Source: Ardenticatenales bacterium (GTDB taxonomy: Bacteria; Chloroflexota; Anaerolineae; Promineifilales; Promineifilaceae). From it: 64,000 nucleotides of DNA. The notes beneath the pieces were generated by a model. That model was given only the letters and a program-made list of their open reading frames with translations. It was not told where the DNA came from and did not search any database. Positions within the stretch are counted from its first letter, which is position 1. Every line of letters starts with the position of its first letter. Position numbers and translations under genes: made by a program. Location of the stretch: NCBI GenBank assembly GCA_020634575.1, contig JACKBM010000027.1, positions 12,389 through 76,388 of the forward strand, written 5' to 3'. This document shows positions 53,227 to 61,531 of the stretch, piece by piece.

Positions 53227-54923
53227 AGTTCAGCAATGGTTGTTTCGATGAGGTCGACGAGCTCCGTCATCAATTCAGTATCAAAACCGAAGCGCGCGCC
53301 GGCGGCGCTGAAAAGGGCCGGGATGGGCTGCGTGCCCCCCAGAGCCAGCGCTTGCTTGTATTGCCGCACCGCCCCGGCCTGATCAGTCAGCGAATTGCGC
53401 CACACCTGCAATGCGCCCATCTGGGCCAGGCCGTATTCAACGTAATAAAATGGCAGCCGGAAAATGTGCAGTTTGCGGTGCCAGCCGGTCTGCTTCCAAT
53501 CTTCATAACCGGAAAAGTCGATACCCGGCATGAAACGGTCCCACAGTTCGGCCCATTTGGCGTCACAGGCCATCGGATCAACGGCCTGATCCATGCTCGT
53601 GTAGACCCAATGCTGAAACGCATCAACCACGGCCATGTAGGGCCAGAACAGAATGATTTTTTCCAGATGGCTGCGGCGATAACGGGCCGCCTCTTCGACG
53701 GCAAAAAAGCCGCCGCGCTCCTCTTCAATGTAGGGTGACGCCAGCAGCTCCATCGCCATCGAGGCCACCTCATTAAACTCCGATGTGGTGCGCCGCTGGT
53801 GGATAAACGGCAAACGGCTGTTCTGAAAGACGTGAAATGCGTGGCCGCACTCATGCAGCATCGTGCGCACATCGCCGCCGGTGCCCACGGCGTTCATGAA
53901 AATAAAGGGGCGCTTGGCGTTGGCAAAGGTGGTACAGAAACCACCCGGCCCTTTACCCGGCCGGTTGGGCAGATCCAGCAGCCCCTCCTGGCGCATCGTG
54001 CTGAAGTAGCCGCCAAGCTGGGGATCAACCTGGCTGAAAATCACCTCAGAGCGCGCTTCCAGCTCAGCCACATCCTCAAAAGGCGCGTAGGCAGGAAAAT
54101 CAAAGGTGTAGACGTCGCCGCGCACATCCCAGGGGCGCAGGCTGTCCAGCGCTTCGGCCTCACGGGCCCGGGCGTAGATACGGCTGGCGGCCGGCACCAC
54201 AGCCTCTTCAATGGCTCGATGGAACGTCTCACAATCCTCGGGCGTGTACTCAAAACGACGCAACATCCGCCAGCGCAGGGCCCGGTAATTTTCCAGGCCG
54301 ACGTTGGCCCCCTGTTGCCGCCGGTTTTCGATGAGCTGCTGCCAGAGGGCGTTGAGCGATTCGCGATCCTGCATGACGCGACCAGCCATTTTCTGCCAAA
54401 GTTCCTGGCGGACCGGCCGGTCCGGCGTCTCAAACAACGGCCCCAGCTGCGGCAACGTTTTGGTTTCACCGTGCCATTCAATGGTCTGGTTGCCCACGAT
54501 TTTGTTGTATTCCGAACCCAGTTTTTGCTCGGCGACGCGCAGGGGTAAATTTTCCTCGCGGAAGAGGGCTGCATCGGAACGCATGTTACGCAGGGGGATT
54601 TCAAAACCGGCCGGTTCCAGACCAGAGGCCAGCAAACGCTCATCCAATTGATGGGATGCCTTCTGCGCCTTCGGTTGGATATCACTCAGAAAGGCGTGGA
54701 AGCGCGCCTCAGCCGCCTCATCGCGTGTATCTTGCGTGTTGGCCAGAGACAATCGCGCAAACCGTTCCTGGACAAGCTCCGCCAGCCGCGTCCAGTCGGA
54801 TAACCAGCTCTCCACCGACGCTTCGTCCAGTTTGCGAGCCAGGAGATCGGCAAAATAGGGTTCGATATCTGCCCAGGTCCAGGCCATAAAATCAGTGGCA
54901 GTATCCGGTAAAGTCTCAAACAT
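53223..54923 (-). CDS. pepF: M3-family oligoendopeptidase (PepF type)
   Basis: 566 aa from the ATG at 54923, which has GAGGA 5 bases upstream; a TTG start at 54935 is also open. The zinc motif HExGH reads His357-Glu-Cys-Gly-His361 (MLHECGHAFH), with the third ligand region SEFNEVASMAMELLASP. Pre-domain features match the PepF/M3B group: GPGGFCTTFANAKRPFIFM and YYVEYGLAQMGALQVWRNSL. Cytosolic peptidase for short peptides. It is first in the operon with the GHMP kinase and nucleotidyltransferase. Confidence 0.93.
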   Translation of the reverse strand: MFETLPDTATDFMAWTWADIEPYFADLLARKLDEASVESWLSDWTRLAELVQERFARLSLANTQDTRDEAAEARFHAFLSDIQPKAQKASHQLDERLLASGLEPAGFEIPLRNMRSDAALFREENLPLRVAEQKLGSEYNKIVGNQTIEWHGETKTLPQLGPLFETPDRPVRQELWQKMAGRVMQDRESLNALWQQLIENRRQQGANVGLENYRALRWRMLRRFEYTPEDCETFHRAIEEAVVPAASRIYARAREAEALDSLRPWDVRGDVYTFDFPAYAPFEDVAELEARSEVIFSQVDPQLGGYFSTMRQEGLLDLPNRPGKGPGGFCTTFANAKRPFIFMNAVGTGGDVRTMLHECGHAFHVFQNSRLPFIHQRRTTSEFNEVASMAMELLASPYIEEERGGFFAVEEAARYRRSHLEKIILFWPYMAVVDAFQHWVYTSMDQAVDPMACDAKWAELWDRFMPGIDFSGYEDWKQTGWHRKLHIFRLPFYYVEYGLAQMGALQVWRNSLTDQAGAVRQYKQALALGGTQPIPALFSAAGARFGFDTELMTELVDLIETTIAEL

Positions 54924-55138
54924 AACGTTCCTCAATGCTCGACAACGTGCGCCCCGCCCCGCATGATAACATCCGCTCCCGGTTCAGCACACAGAAAACA
55001 CCGTTCAAACGGCGCCTAGAATATCATAACTCGCCCGATCGGGACTATCATCCGAAACACCCGCTGCCCAGCGGCCCGCGCAAAACAGGCGCACGGCGCC
55101 TCGCTGCATTCGGCGAACCCTATTTGGCCACAACAGCA

Positions 55139-55144
55139 TATAAT
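55139..55144 (+). promoter_or_regulatory. Predicted -10 box, leaderless start of flippase copy 3
   Basis: Perfect TATAAT at 55139-55144, 6 bases (AGCGCC) before the ATG at 55151, with no ribosome site. No clear -35 box at 16-18 bases. This supports the start at 55151 over the open frame reaching back to 54935. Confidence 0.5.
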
Positions 55145-55150
55145 AGCGCC

Positions 55151-56170
55151 ATGGAGAACTCCTCAATCTGGCGCCGGCCCCAATTCTGGATCGGCATGAT
55201 TATCAGTTTACTTTGCCTGGGCGCGATCTTCTGGATCATTGATCCGGCCGAAATCTGGTCCGCCCTGCAAACGGCCAACTATGCTTTTCTGCTGCTGAGC
55301 GCGCTGGGCCTCTTCGTCGCCCAGATCCTGCGCGGCTATCGCTGGCGCTTTATGCTGGGCAACAAGATCTCCTTTGGCAACACCTTCCACATCATCAACA
55401 TCGGCTTCATGTTCAACTACTTGCTGCCGCTGCGCCTGGGCGAAGCGATCCGCGCCGTCCTGATTGGCAACGTGCCCCCGTTGACCGTCGCCCAGGGCCT
55501 CTCCACGATGATTGTGGAACGGCTTTTTGACCTGCTATTTATCGTAACCCTGCTGCCTTTCACGCTGGCCAATGCCGCCAGCCTGCCCGACAATCTGCGC
55601 CTGGCGGCCCGCACCAGTGGCGTGCTGGCTATTATCGGCGTCATTATCCTCATTGTGGCCGCCAACCAACGGCCGCTGGCCTCCCGCATTGCCCGGGCCA
55701 TCCTGGACCGGTTGCCCCTGATCGATGGGGCCATCTGGGGCCAGCGCTTTGACGAGCTGATGCAAGGGCTGGACAGTTTGACACGGCTGGGCGATGCCGC
55801 CCGACTGATCGGTTTCACCCTGCTTGTCTGGCTGCCCATTATCGCGGCTTATTATTGGGGACTCCTGGCTGTAGGCATCACGCCAACCTGGTCGATGGCC
55901 GCCTTCACCGTCTGCGCTGCCGCTCTGAGCATCGCCGCCCCCTCCTCGCCGGGCCAGGTGGGCGTCTACCACGGTGGCGTCATCTTCGCGCTGACCCAGA
56001 TCATGGGCCAGCCCGAGGGGCCGGCCGCCGCCTTCGCCTTTCTCTACCACGCCATCAACTTCCTGCTGGTCCTCATCCTGGGCGTTATCGGCATCTTCGC
56101 CACTGGCGCCACCTTCGGCCGCGTCCTCGCCGTGGCGACCGCCTGGGCCAACCGCGACAAATCGGTGTGA
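55151..56170 (+). CDS. YbhN/LPG-synthase-TM family membrane protein (flippase-like), copy 3
   Basis: 339 aa. Family signature is clearest here: LRGYRWRFMLGNKISFGNTF, then MFNYLLPLRLGEAIRAVLIG, MIVERLFDLLFIVTLLPF and SIAAPSSPGQVGVYHGGVIF. Eight helices, no soluble domain. It precedes a GT4 glycosyltransferase and the methyltransferase-GT39 fusion on the same strand, the third time in this window that this family sits beside glycosyltransferases. Confidence 0.86.
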   Translation: MENSSIWRRPQFWIGMIISLLCLGAIFWIIDPAEIWSALQTANYAFLLLSALGLFVAQILRGYRWRFMLGNKISFGNTFHIINIGFMFNYLLPLRLGEAIRAVLIGNVPPLTVAQGLSTMIVERLFDLLFIVTLLPFTLANAASLPDNLRLAARTSGVLAIIGVIILIVAANQRPLASRIARAILDRLPLIDGAIWGQRFDELMQGLDSLTRLGDAARLIGFTLLVWLPIIAAYYWGLLAVGITPTWSMAAFTVCAAALSIAAPSSPGQVGVYHGGVIFALTQIMGQPEGPAAAFAFLYHAINFLLVLILGVIGIFATGATFGRVLAVATAWANRDKSV

Positions 56171-56264
56171 GCCATTTACCTCGTGCGGCTGTATTTAAGG
56201 CAACTACCTCCACCAACGGTTTTGGGGTAAACTCGCAAGGATCAAGCCAAAGGCCCCCTTTTTC

Positions 56265-57491
56265 ATGAAGATATTACAAGTTCTGACTTACTACCGGCCG
56301 CATGTCAGCGGCCTGACCATCTACGTGGAACGGCTCTGCCGGGCCCTCGTCCGGCAAGGGCATGAGGTCACTGTATTGACCTCACAATACGAGAACGACT
56401 TGCCCCGTGAAGAGATAATGGATGGCGTTCGGATTGTGCGTGTGCCGGTTGCCTTTCGCGTCAGCAAAGGGGTGATCATGCCCACCTTCGGCCACCACGC
56501 CACCAAACTGGCGCTCTGGGCCGACATCATGCATCTGCACCTGCCCCAATTTGACGCGCCCGGCCTGGCTCTGCGCGGCCGGTTGATGCGCCGGCCGGTT
56601 GTCCTCACCTACCATTGCGACCTGCAACTGCCCCAGGGCGGCTTTAACAAGATCGTCAATCGGGTCGTCCTGACCATGAACGACATTGCCGGCGGGCTGG
56701 CCAATGCCGTGGTCACCTACACGCGCGATTACGGCATGCACTCCTTCTTCCTCAGCCGCTACCTCGGCCGCAAACTGCAAATCATCCCGCCGCCCGTGGA
56801 GCTGGCGCCCTGCAGCGACGAAGAAGCCGCTGCCTTCCGGGAGAAAAACAAGCTGGCTGGCCACCAGGTTATCGGCATCTCGGCCCGGCTGGCATCAGAA
56901 AAAGGGGTGGAAGTGCTGTTGCGCGCCCTGCCCCAGGTGCGTGAAAGGTTTCCCGAGGCCATCGTCCTCCATGCGGGCCCGTACCAGAACATCATGGGCG
57001 AGGAAGAGTACTACGAACGGCTCCAACCCTTGTTAGCCGAACAGGGCGACCATTATCGTTTCCTGGGCACTTTACACGGCAGCGAGTTGACGGCGTTTTA
57101 CAAGAACCTCGACGTCCTGACCATACCCAGCCTGAACAGCACCGAGAGCTTCGGTCTCGTACAGATTGAGGCGATGAGCCATGGGGTGCCGGTCGTGGCC
57201 AGCAATTTGCCCGGCGTGCGCCAGCCGGTGACGATGACCGGTATGGGCGAAGTCACCCCCATTGGCGACCATGCCGCCCTGGCCCGTGGCCTCATCCAGG
57301 TCCTGAGCCACAAAGATAATTATCTGCGCCCGGCTGAACCCATCGCCGCTACCTTTGCGCCGGACAACACGGCCCAGGAATACGCCACCCTATACGAAAA
57401 ACTGCGCCGCGGTGAGCTGGAACGTGAAGCAACGGAACCGGCCGGTTATAATCAACTCCGGCAGCTCAATAGCGAACATCAGCCAACCTAA
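56265..57491 (+). CDS. Family 4 glycosyltransferase
   Basis: 408 aa GT-B fold. N-terminal acceptor domain MKILQVLTYYRPHVSGLTIY, ERLCRALVRQGHEVTVLTSQ; donor domain with GISARLASEKGVEVLLRALP and the C-terminal E-x7-E type motif SLNSTESFGLVQIEAMSHGV. Cytosolic or membrane-peripheral retaining transferase, probably in surface glycan or glycolipid synthesis. The last codons contain one copy of the ACCGGCCGGT palindrome. The next gene starts 4 bases after its stop. Confidence 0.9.
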   Translation: MKILQVLTYYRPHVSGLTIYVERLCRALVRQGHEVTVLTSQYENDLPREEIMDGVRIVRVPVAFRVSKGVIMPTFGHHATKLALWADIMHLHLPQFDAPGLALRGRLMRRPVVLTYHCDLQLPQGGFNKIVNRVVLTMNDIAGGLANAVVTYTRDYGMHSFFLSRYLGRKLQIIPPPVELAPCSDEEAAAFREKNKLAGHQVIGISARLASEKGVEVLLRALPQVRERFPEAIVLHAGPYQNIMGEEEYYERLQPLLAEQGDHYRFLGTLHGSELTAFYKNLDVLTIPSLNSTESFGLVQIEAMSHGVPVVASNLPGVRQPVTMTGMGEVTPIGDHAALARGLIQVLSHKDNYLRPAEPIAATFAPDNTAQEYATLYEKLRRGELEREATEPAGYNQLRQLNSEHQPT

Positions 57492-57495
57492 TTTC

Positions 57496-60400
57496 ATGTC
57501 CGAACCGACCCTGACCGAGGCGCAAGAGGTCGATGATCTCCTCTGGCGTCAACTAAAAAGCCTTCCCGCCTTCCGCGCCCTACTGCGCGCCGTCGAGGCC
57601 CGCTTTTACTACCAGCTCCCCATGACCGAGCCGGTCATGGACCTCGGCTGCGGCGACGGCCATTTTGCCACCATGATTAACGACCAGCCCTTCACGGCCG
57701 GCTTTGATCCCTGGTGGGGGCCGCTGCGCAAATCCCTGCGCGGCAACGTCTACCGCACCCTGGCCCAGGCGTTGGGTGACCGGATGCCCTATCCGGACGA
57801 CCATTTTGCCACCGTCTTTAGCAACTCGGTCCTGGAACACATCCCGGATCTGCAGCCGGTCCTGGACGAAACCAACCGGGTCATGCAGGCTGGTGGCCTG
57901 TTCATCATCACGACCCCCAGCCATTTCTTTACCCAGAATCTCGCCGGAGCCCGTTTCCTGGAGCGACTGGGTCTGACGGGGCTGGCTGGGCGCTATCGCC
58001 ACTTCTTCAACTTCATTTCTCGGCACGAACACACCGATTCACCTCGTGTCTGGGCGGCCCGCCTGGCCCGCGCCGGCTTCACCATCGAGCGCTGGCAATA
58101 TTATTATTCGAAAGAAGCGCTGCGGGCCCACGAATGGGGTCATGTGCAGGGATTGCCGGCCGCCATCCTCCATTTTTTGCTCGGCTGGTGGATCATCGCC
58201 CCCTGGAAAAGCAGCCTGGCCGGGACCGACCGCTGGCTACGCCCGTTCTACAACGAACCGCCGCCGGCCGAGGGTGCCTATATGCTCCTGCTGGCCCGCA
58301 AAACCGGCCGGCCCAATCCTGATATTGCTGAGTTACAGGTGGCCCTGCCCGCGCCGCGCCCCTTCAGCATCCCCGAATTGCAGGCGCGTGAACCACTGTT
58401 TCACGGCGACGAACGCATCACCTTTGACGAACCCCTGCCCGCCGCACCGGCTCCGGCCAACGATGGCCCGTCCGAACCAGCCGCAACCCTGGTCAATGTC
58501 GCCGAATCCCTGGCCGATGGCGCCGAGTCGGGCCAAGCAGCCGTCCCGGCCCTGAATCTCTCGCCGTATCTGAATGGTGGTCTGCTACTACTGGCCGCCC
58601 TTTCTGCTCTGCTGGGACAGGCCATCCTGAACAGCCATCCGCCTTCGCCAAACAGCGGTCTGAGCTGGTATGGCCTGAGCCTGGCCAGTCTCGCCTTCCT
58701 GGGTTTGCGGCTGCGCGGCACCCGCTTTCCAGAACTTGATCTGCCAGGCTTTCGTGACATCCCCTGGCAACGCTGGCTTATCCTGGCCGGCTTCCTCTTC
58801 AGCATCATCGCCTATCGCTTTGCCAATGCGCCCGGCGGCGTACCCCGTGTCTCGCTCGCCTTCATCAGCTGGTTTCTGGCGATAGGCGTCGCCTTCTACG
58901 CCCTCTGGCCCGTGCCGGCCCTAGCCCCACCGCGCGCGCCGCCGGTGGACCGGGACAATTTCCGCTGGGATTGGCTGCTGGCACTGGGGCTTTTCCTTGT
59001 CGCGTTTAGCGTGCGTTTCTTACAGCTAACGTCGCTGCCAGCCTTCATCAATGGCGATGAGGCCAACATCGGCCTGGATGCGTTGCGGGTTGTGTCCGGC
59101 CAGCCGGTCAGCCCCTTTGCCACCGGCTGGCTCACCAATCCAACCCTGCCGCTTTATTTTGTGGCTCTGCCCTTGCGGTTGTTCGGCAATACGGCTTTTG
59201 CCTTACGAATCTGGTCACCCCTGATTGGGGCGCTGACAGTGGTGGCGCTGTTTTTGTATGGCAAATGGTTGTGGAACCGGCCGGTTGGCCTCAGCGCCGC
59301 CATCCTCTTGCTCGGCTCCCACTTCCATCTCCACTACAGCCGCCTGGGCATCACCAACATCTGGGACCCATTCCTGCTTTTGCTAACCTTCGGCACCCTG
59401 GCCCTTGCCTGGCGCGATGGTGAAGAAAAGCCCTGGCTCTGGCCGCTGGCCGGTTTTTTTGCCGGCCTCAGCATGTATTGGTACACGAGCAGCCACCTCC
59501 TGCCGCTGCTGCTGGCTGGCGTCCTGTTAAGCTATTTGGTCTGGGGGCGGCGGGCGCTCTGGGCGCGGCGGCGGGGCTTGCTGGCCGCAACGCTGCTGGC
59601 GCTGGTCGTCGCCTGGCCGCAGCTGCTGCATTACAACAGCAACCCGACCGCCTTTATGGAACGGGCCAACATCCTCGGCATCTTCAGCAGCGGCTGGCTG
59701 CGTACGGAAGCCATCAACAGCGGCAGCTCGGAGCTGGCCATCCTCTGGGCCCAACTCAAGACAGCCTTTCTGGCATTTAATTACAGTCTGGACCAGAGCA
59801 CCGTCTACAATCCAGGCACCCCCTTGCTGCGCTTCTGGCCCGCCTTGCTTTTCATGGTTGGATTGGGCCTGGCGCTGGCGCAAAGCCGGGCGTTAGCCTA
59901 CCGGCTGCTCGTGCTCTGGGTCGGCGCCACCATGATTTTTGGCGCGGCGCTGCTGCAGGGCAATCCGAGCAGCCAGCGGCTGCTGGTCGCGGCGCCGGCG
60001 CTGGCTTTACTGGCGGCGCTACCGCTAAACTTGTTCGTAGAACGCGTGCTGGCGCCCCTGCTCCCAAACGAAAACTACAAGCTCGGGCTACTCACCCTGA
60101 TGGTCCTGGTCATGGCCGGGCTGGATATCAGCTATTACTACGGGACGTATGCGGCCGAGCCGCGCTTTGGCGACCGCAACACCGAAATCGCCTACGAAAT
60201 GGCCAGCTACATGACAACCCTGGAGGGGGACAACACCGTCTACTTCTTCGGGGCGCCTACCATGTTTGCCAGCTTCCCCACGATCAGCTTCCTCGCTGAT
60301 GAGTATGAGCTCGGCCAAAACCTGTTCGACGTCGAACGGACCCTGGACGTACTGCCACCCCCAACGACGGGCCAGCTCGTCTTCATCTTCCTGCCCGAAC

Positions 60401-60510
60401 GCTACGGCGAACTCACTGACGTCAGCCAGCGCTACCCCGGCGGCACCAGCCAGGAGTTCCCCGGCCGCTTCGCCAACCCGCTCTACTACACCTACCAGGT
60501 ATCACCCTAA
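57496..60510 (+). CDS. Fusion of a SAM methyltransferase and a GT39/PMT-type membrane glycosyltransferase
   Basis: 1004 aa from the ATG at 57496. Residues ~1-240 are a class I methyltransferase: SAM loop VMDLGCGDGHFATMI, MPYPDDHFATVFSNSVLEHI, RVMQAGGLFIITTPSHFF. A Pro/Ala-rich linker (~275-355) follows, then about twelve helices from ~360. The GT39-like loop is LQLTSLPAFINGDEANIGLD (with the conserved acidic pair), followed by TNPTLPLYFVALPLRLFG and HYSRLGITNIWDPFLLLLTF. The C-terminal ~90 residues form an outer domain. It combines a cytosolic methyl transfer with a membrane sugar transfer; linkage of both on one substrate is an inference. Confidence 0.85.
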   Translation: MSEPTLTEAQEVDDLLWRQLKSLPAFRALLRAVEARFYYQLPMTEPVMDLGCGDGHFATMINDQPFTAGFDPWWGPLRKSLRGNVYRTLAQALGDRMPYPDDHFATVFSNSVLEHIPDLQPVLDETNRVMQAGGLFIITTPSHFFTQNLAGARFLERLGLTGLAGRYRHFFNFISRHEHTDSPRVWAARLARAGFTIERWQYYYSKEALRAHEWGHVQGLPAAILHFLLGWWIIAPWKSSLAGTDRWLRPFYNEPPPAEGAYMLLLARKTGRPNPDIAELQVALPAPRPFSIPELQAREPLFHGDERITFDEPLPAAPAPANDGPSEPAATLVNVAESLADGAESGQAAVPALNLSPYLNGGLLLLAALSALLGQAILNSHPPSPNSGLSWYGLSLASLAFLGLRLRGTRFPELDLPGFRDIPWQRWLILAGFLFSIIAYRFANAPGGVPRVSLAFISWFLAIGVAFYALWPVPALAPPRAPPVDRDNFRWDWLLALGLFLVAFSVRFLQLTSLPAFINGDEANIGLDALRVVSGQPVSPFATGWLTNPTLPLYFVALPLRLFGNTAFALRIWSPLIGALTVVALFLYGKWLWNRPVGLSAAILLLGSHFHLHYSRLGITNIWDPFLLLLTFGTLALAWRDGEEKPWLWPLAGFFAGLSMYWYTSSHLLPLLLAGVLLSYLVWGRRALWARRRGLLAATLLALVVAWPQLLHYNSNPTAFMERANILGIFSSGWLRTEAINSGSSELAILWAQLKTAFLAFNYSLDQSTVYNPGTPLLRFWPALLFMVGLGLALAQSRALAYRLLVLWVGATMIFGAALLQGNPSSQRLLVAAPALALLAALPLNLFVERVLAPLLPNENYKLGLLTLMVLVMAGLDISYYYGTYAAEPRFGDRNTEIAYEMASYMTTLEGDNTVYFFGAPTMFASFPTISFLADEYELGQNLFDVERTLDVLPPPTTGQLVFIFLPERYGELTDVSQRYPGGTSQEFPGRFANPLYYTYQVSP

Positions 60511-60630
60511 CCCTGTCACCCCGAGCCACCCCTCAACCATCACACCCGCGCACCCGAGCGAGGGGAAGTAACACACCAACCCTGCTATCACAACACCCAG
60601 GCTCGACTCCCCATGAAGAGCCTACCATGG

Positions 60631-60650
60631 ATTCCCGCCTTCGCGGGAAT
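60631..60650. repeat. Small palindrome ATTCCCGC-CTTC-GCGGGAAT
   Basis: Perfect 8-base arms, 4-base loop, in the 170-base gap between convergent genes. This word is widely found as a dispersed repeat in bacterial genomes; here it may also end transcription of the fusion gene. Confidence 0.6.
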
Positions 60651-60680
60651 GACTACGCGAATGCAATGCCAGGACCCGAC

Positions 60681-61364
60681 CTACAGCTCCCAACTCTCCT
60701 TGATATCGCGCAACAGCGTTAAGGCTTGCTCCAAATACGGTTTGTTCTGGGGCAAATTGGGCCACACGCTGGCGCCGGAGGGATGCGGCAGCGGAATGAC
60801 CCACCGGCCGGTCCGATACCCATACTCCACATACCGCTCATGCAACGTCGCCTGTTTCAGCTTAAAATTCACCGGCCGGGCCAACGCGGCTGGGGCAAAA
60901 TAGGCCCCTTTGCCGATCGTCTCTGTCAGCTTCAGCCGCGCCGGAAACAGCAGCTGGCTCGACAATTTACCCACCAGAATGATCAGCACCGGGTTGACCA
61001 GCGCTATCTCCCGCTCCAGGTAGCCCCGGCACAGCGCCTGCTCCGCCGGCGTCGGCACCCGGTCGCCGCGCCCATTCTCCGGCTTGCCCGGATAACATTT
61101 GGTCACTGACGTCATGTAATGCGTCGCCCGAAACGACGCCTCCTCCCAACCAACCTCGCCTAGCCAGCTGAACAGCTTACGTCCACTGCCAGCATTAAAC
61201 GGCCGCTTCGCTGCCACCTCCGTCACCCCCGGCGCCTGCCCAATCAGCAGTACCCGCGCCGATGCCTGGCCCTGCATCACCGCCCCCGGCACAATCTGGT
61301 AACCTGCCTCCAGACACAGCCGGCAGGCGCGCATCTCCGCATGCAATTGTTCCAACTCATTCAT
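60681..61364 (-). CDS. Uracil-DNA glycosylase, iron-sulfur (family 4/5-like)
   Basis: 227 aa from the ATG at 61364. Four Cys for a 4Fe-4S cluster: CRLC at residues 12-15 region (MRACRLCLEAG), then TKCYPGKPENGRG and ALCRGYLEREI. The uracil-site loop reads GQAPGVTEVAAKRPFNAGSG (family 4 usually GEAPG), and the distal motif is PLPHPSGASVWP. It removes uracil from DNA in base-excision repair. The Gln in GQAPG and the HPSG motif are closer to the divergent UDG-like group than to classic family 4, so substrate range may differ. Confidence 0.85.
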   Translation of the reverse strand: MNELEQLHAEMRACRLCLEAGYQIVPGAVMQGQASARVLLIGQAPGVTEVAAKRPFNAGSGRKLFSWLGEVGWEEASFRATHYMTSVTKCYPGKPENGRGDRVPTPAEQALCRGYLEREIALVNPVLIILVGKLSSQLLFPARLKLTETIGKGAYFAPAALARPVNFKLKQATLHERYVEYGYRTGRWVIPLPHPSGASVWPNLPQNKPYLEQALTLLRDIKESWEL

Positions 61365-61371
61365 AGGGCCA

Positions 61372-61399
61372 AGTGTAGGGGAATGTGGTTGATAGGCAA
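61372..61399 (-). promoter_or_regulatory. Predicted leaderless promoter of the UDG gene
   Basis: On the minus strand: TTGCCT (61399-61394), 16-base spacer, TACACT (61377-61372), then 7 bases to the ATG at 61364. No ribosome site. Confidence 0.55.
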
Positions 61400-61460
61400 C
61401 CGGCCCCACAAACAGCAAAACTCGCGGCGGAAAAACAGGTCGAACAGCGTTGAGTGTAGT

Positions 61461-61520
61461 ACCTCCGGGAGGTCCTTTAGACGCTGCTCATGCCAGCTCC
61501 TTCTAGGACCTCCCGGAGGT
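61461..61520. repeat. Inverted repeat between the EEP operon and UDG gene
   Basis: Perfect 16-base arms ACCTCCGGGAGGTCCT (61461-61476) and AGGACCTCCCGGAGGT (61505-61520) with a 28-base loop. It begins right after the EEP gene stop, so it may terminate that transcript; no T-run is evident. Confidence 0.7.
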
Positions 61521-61531
61521 TAGGCGGGGGG

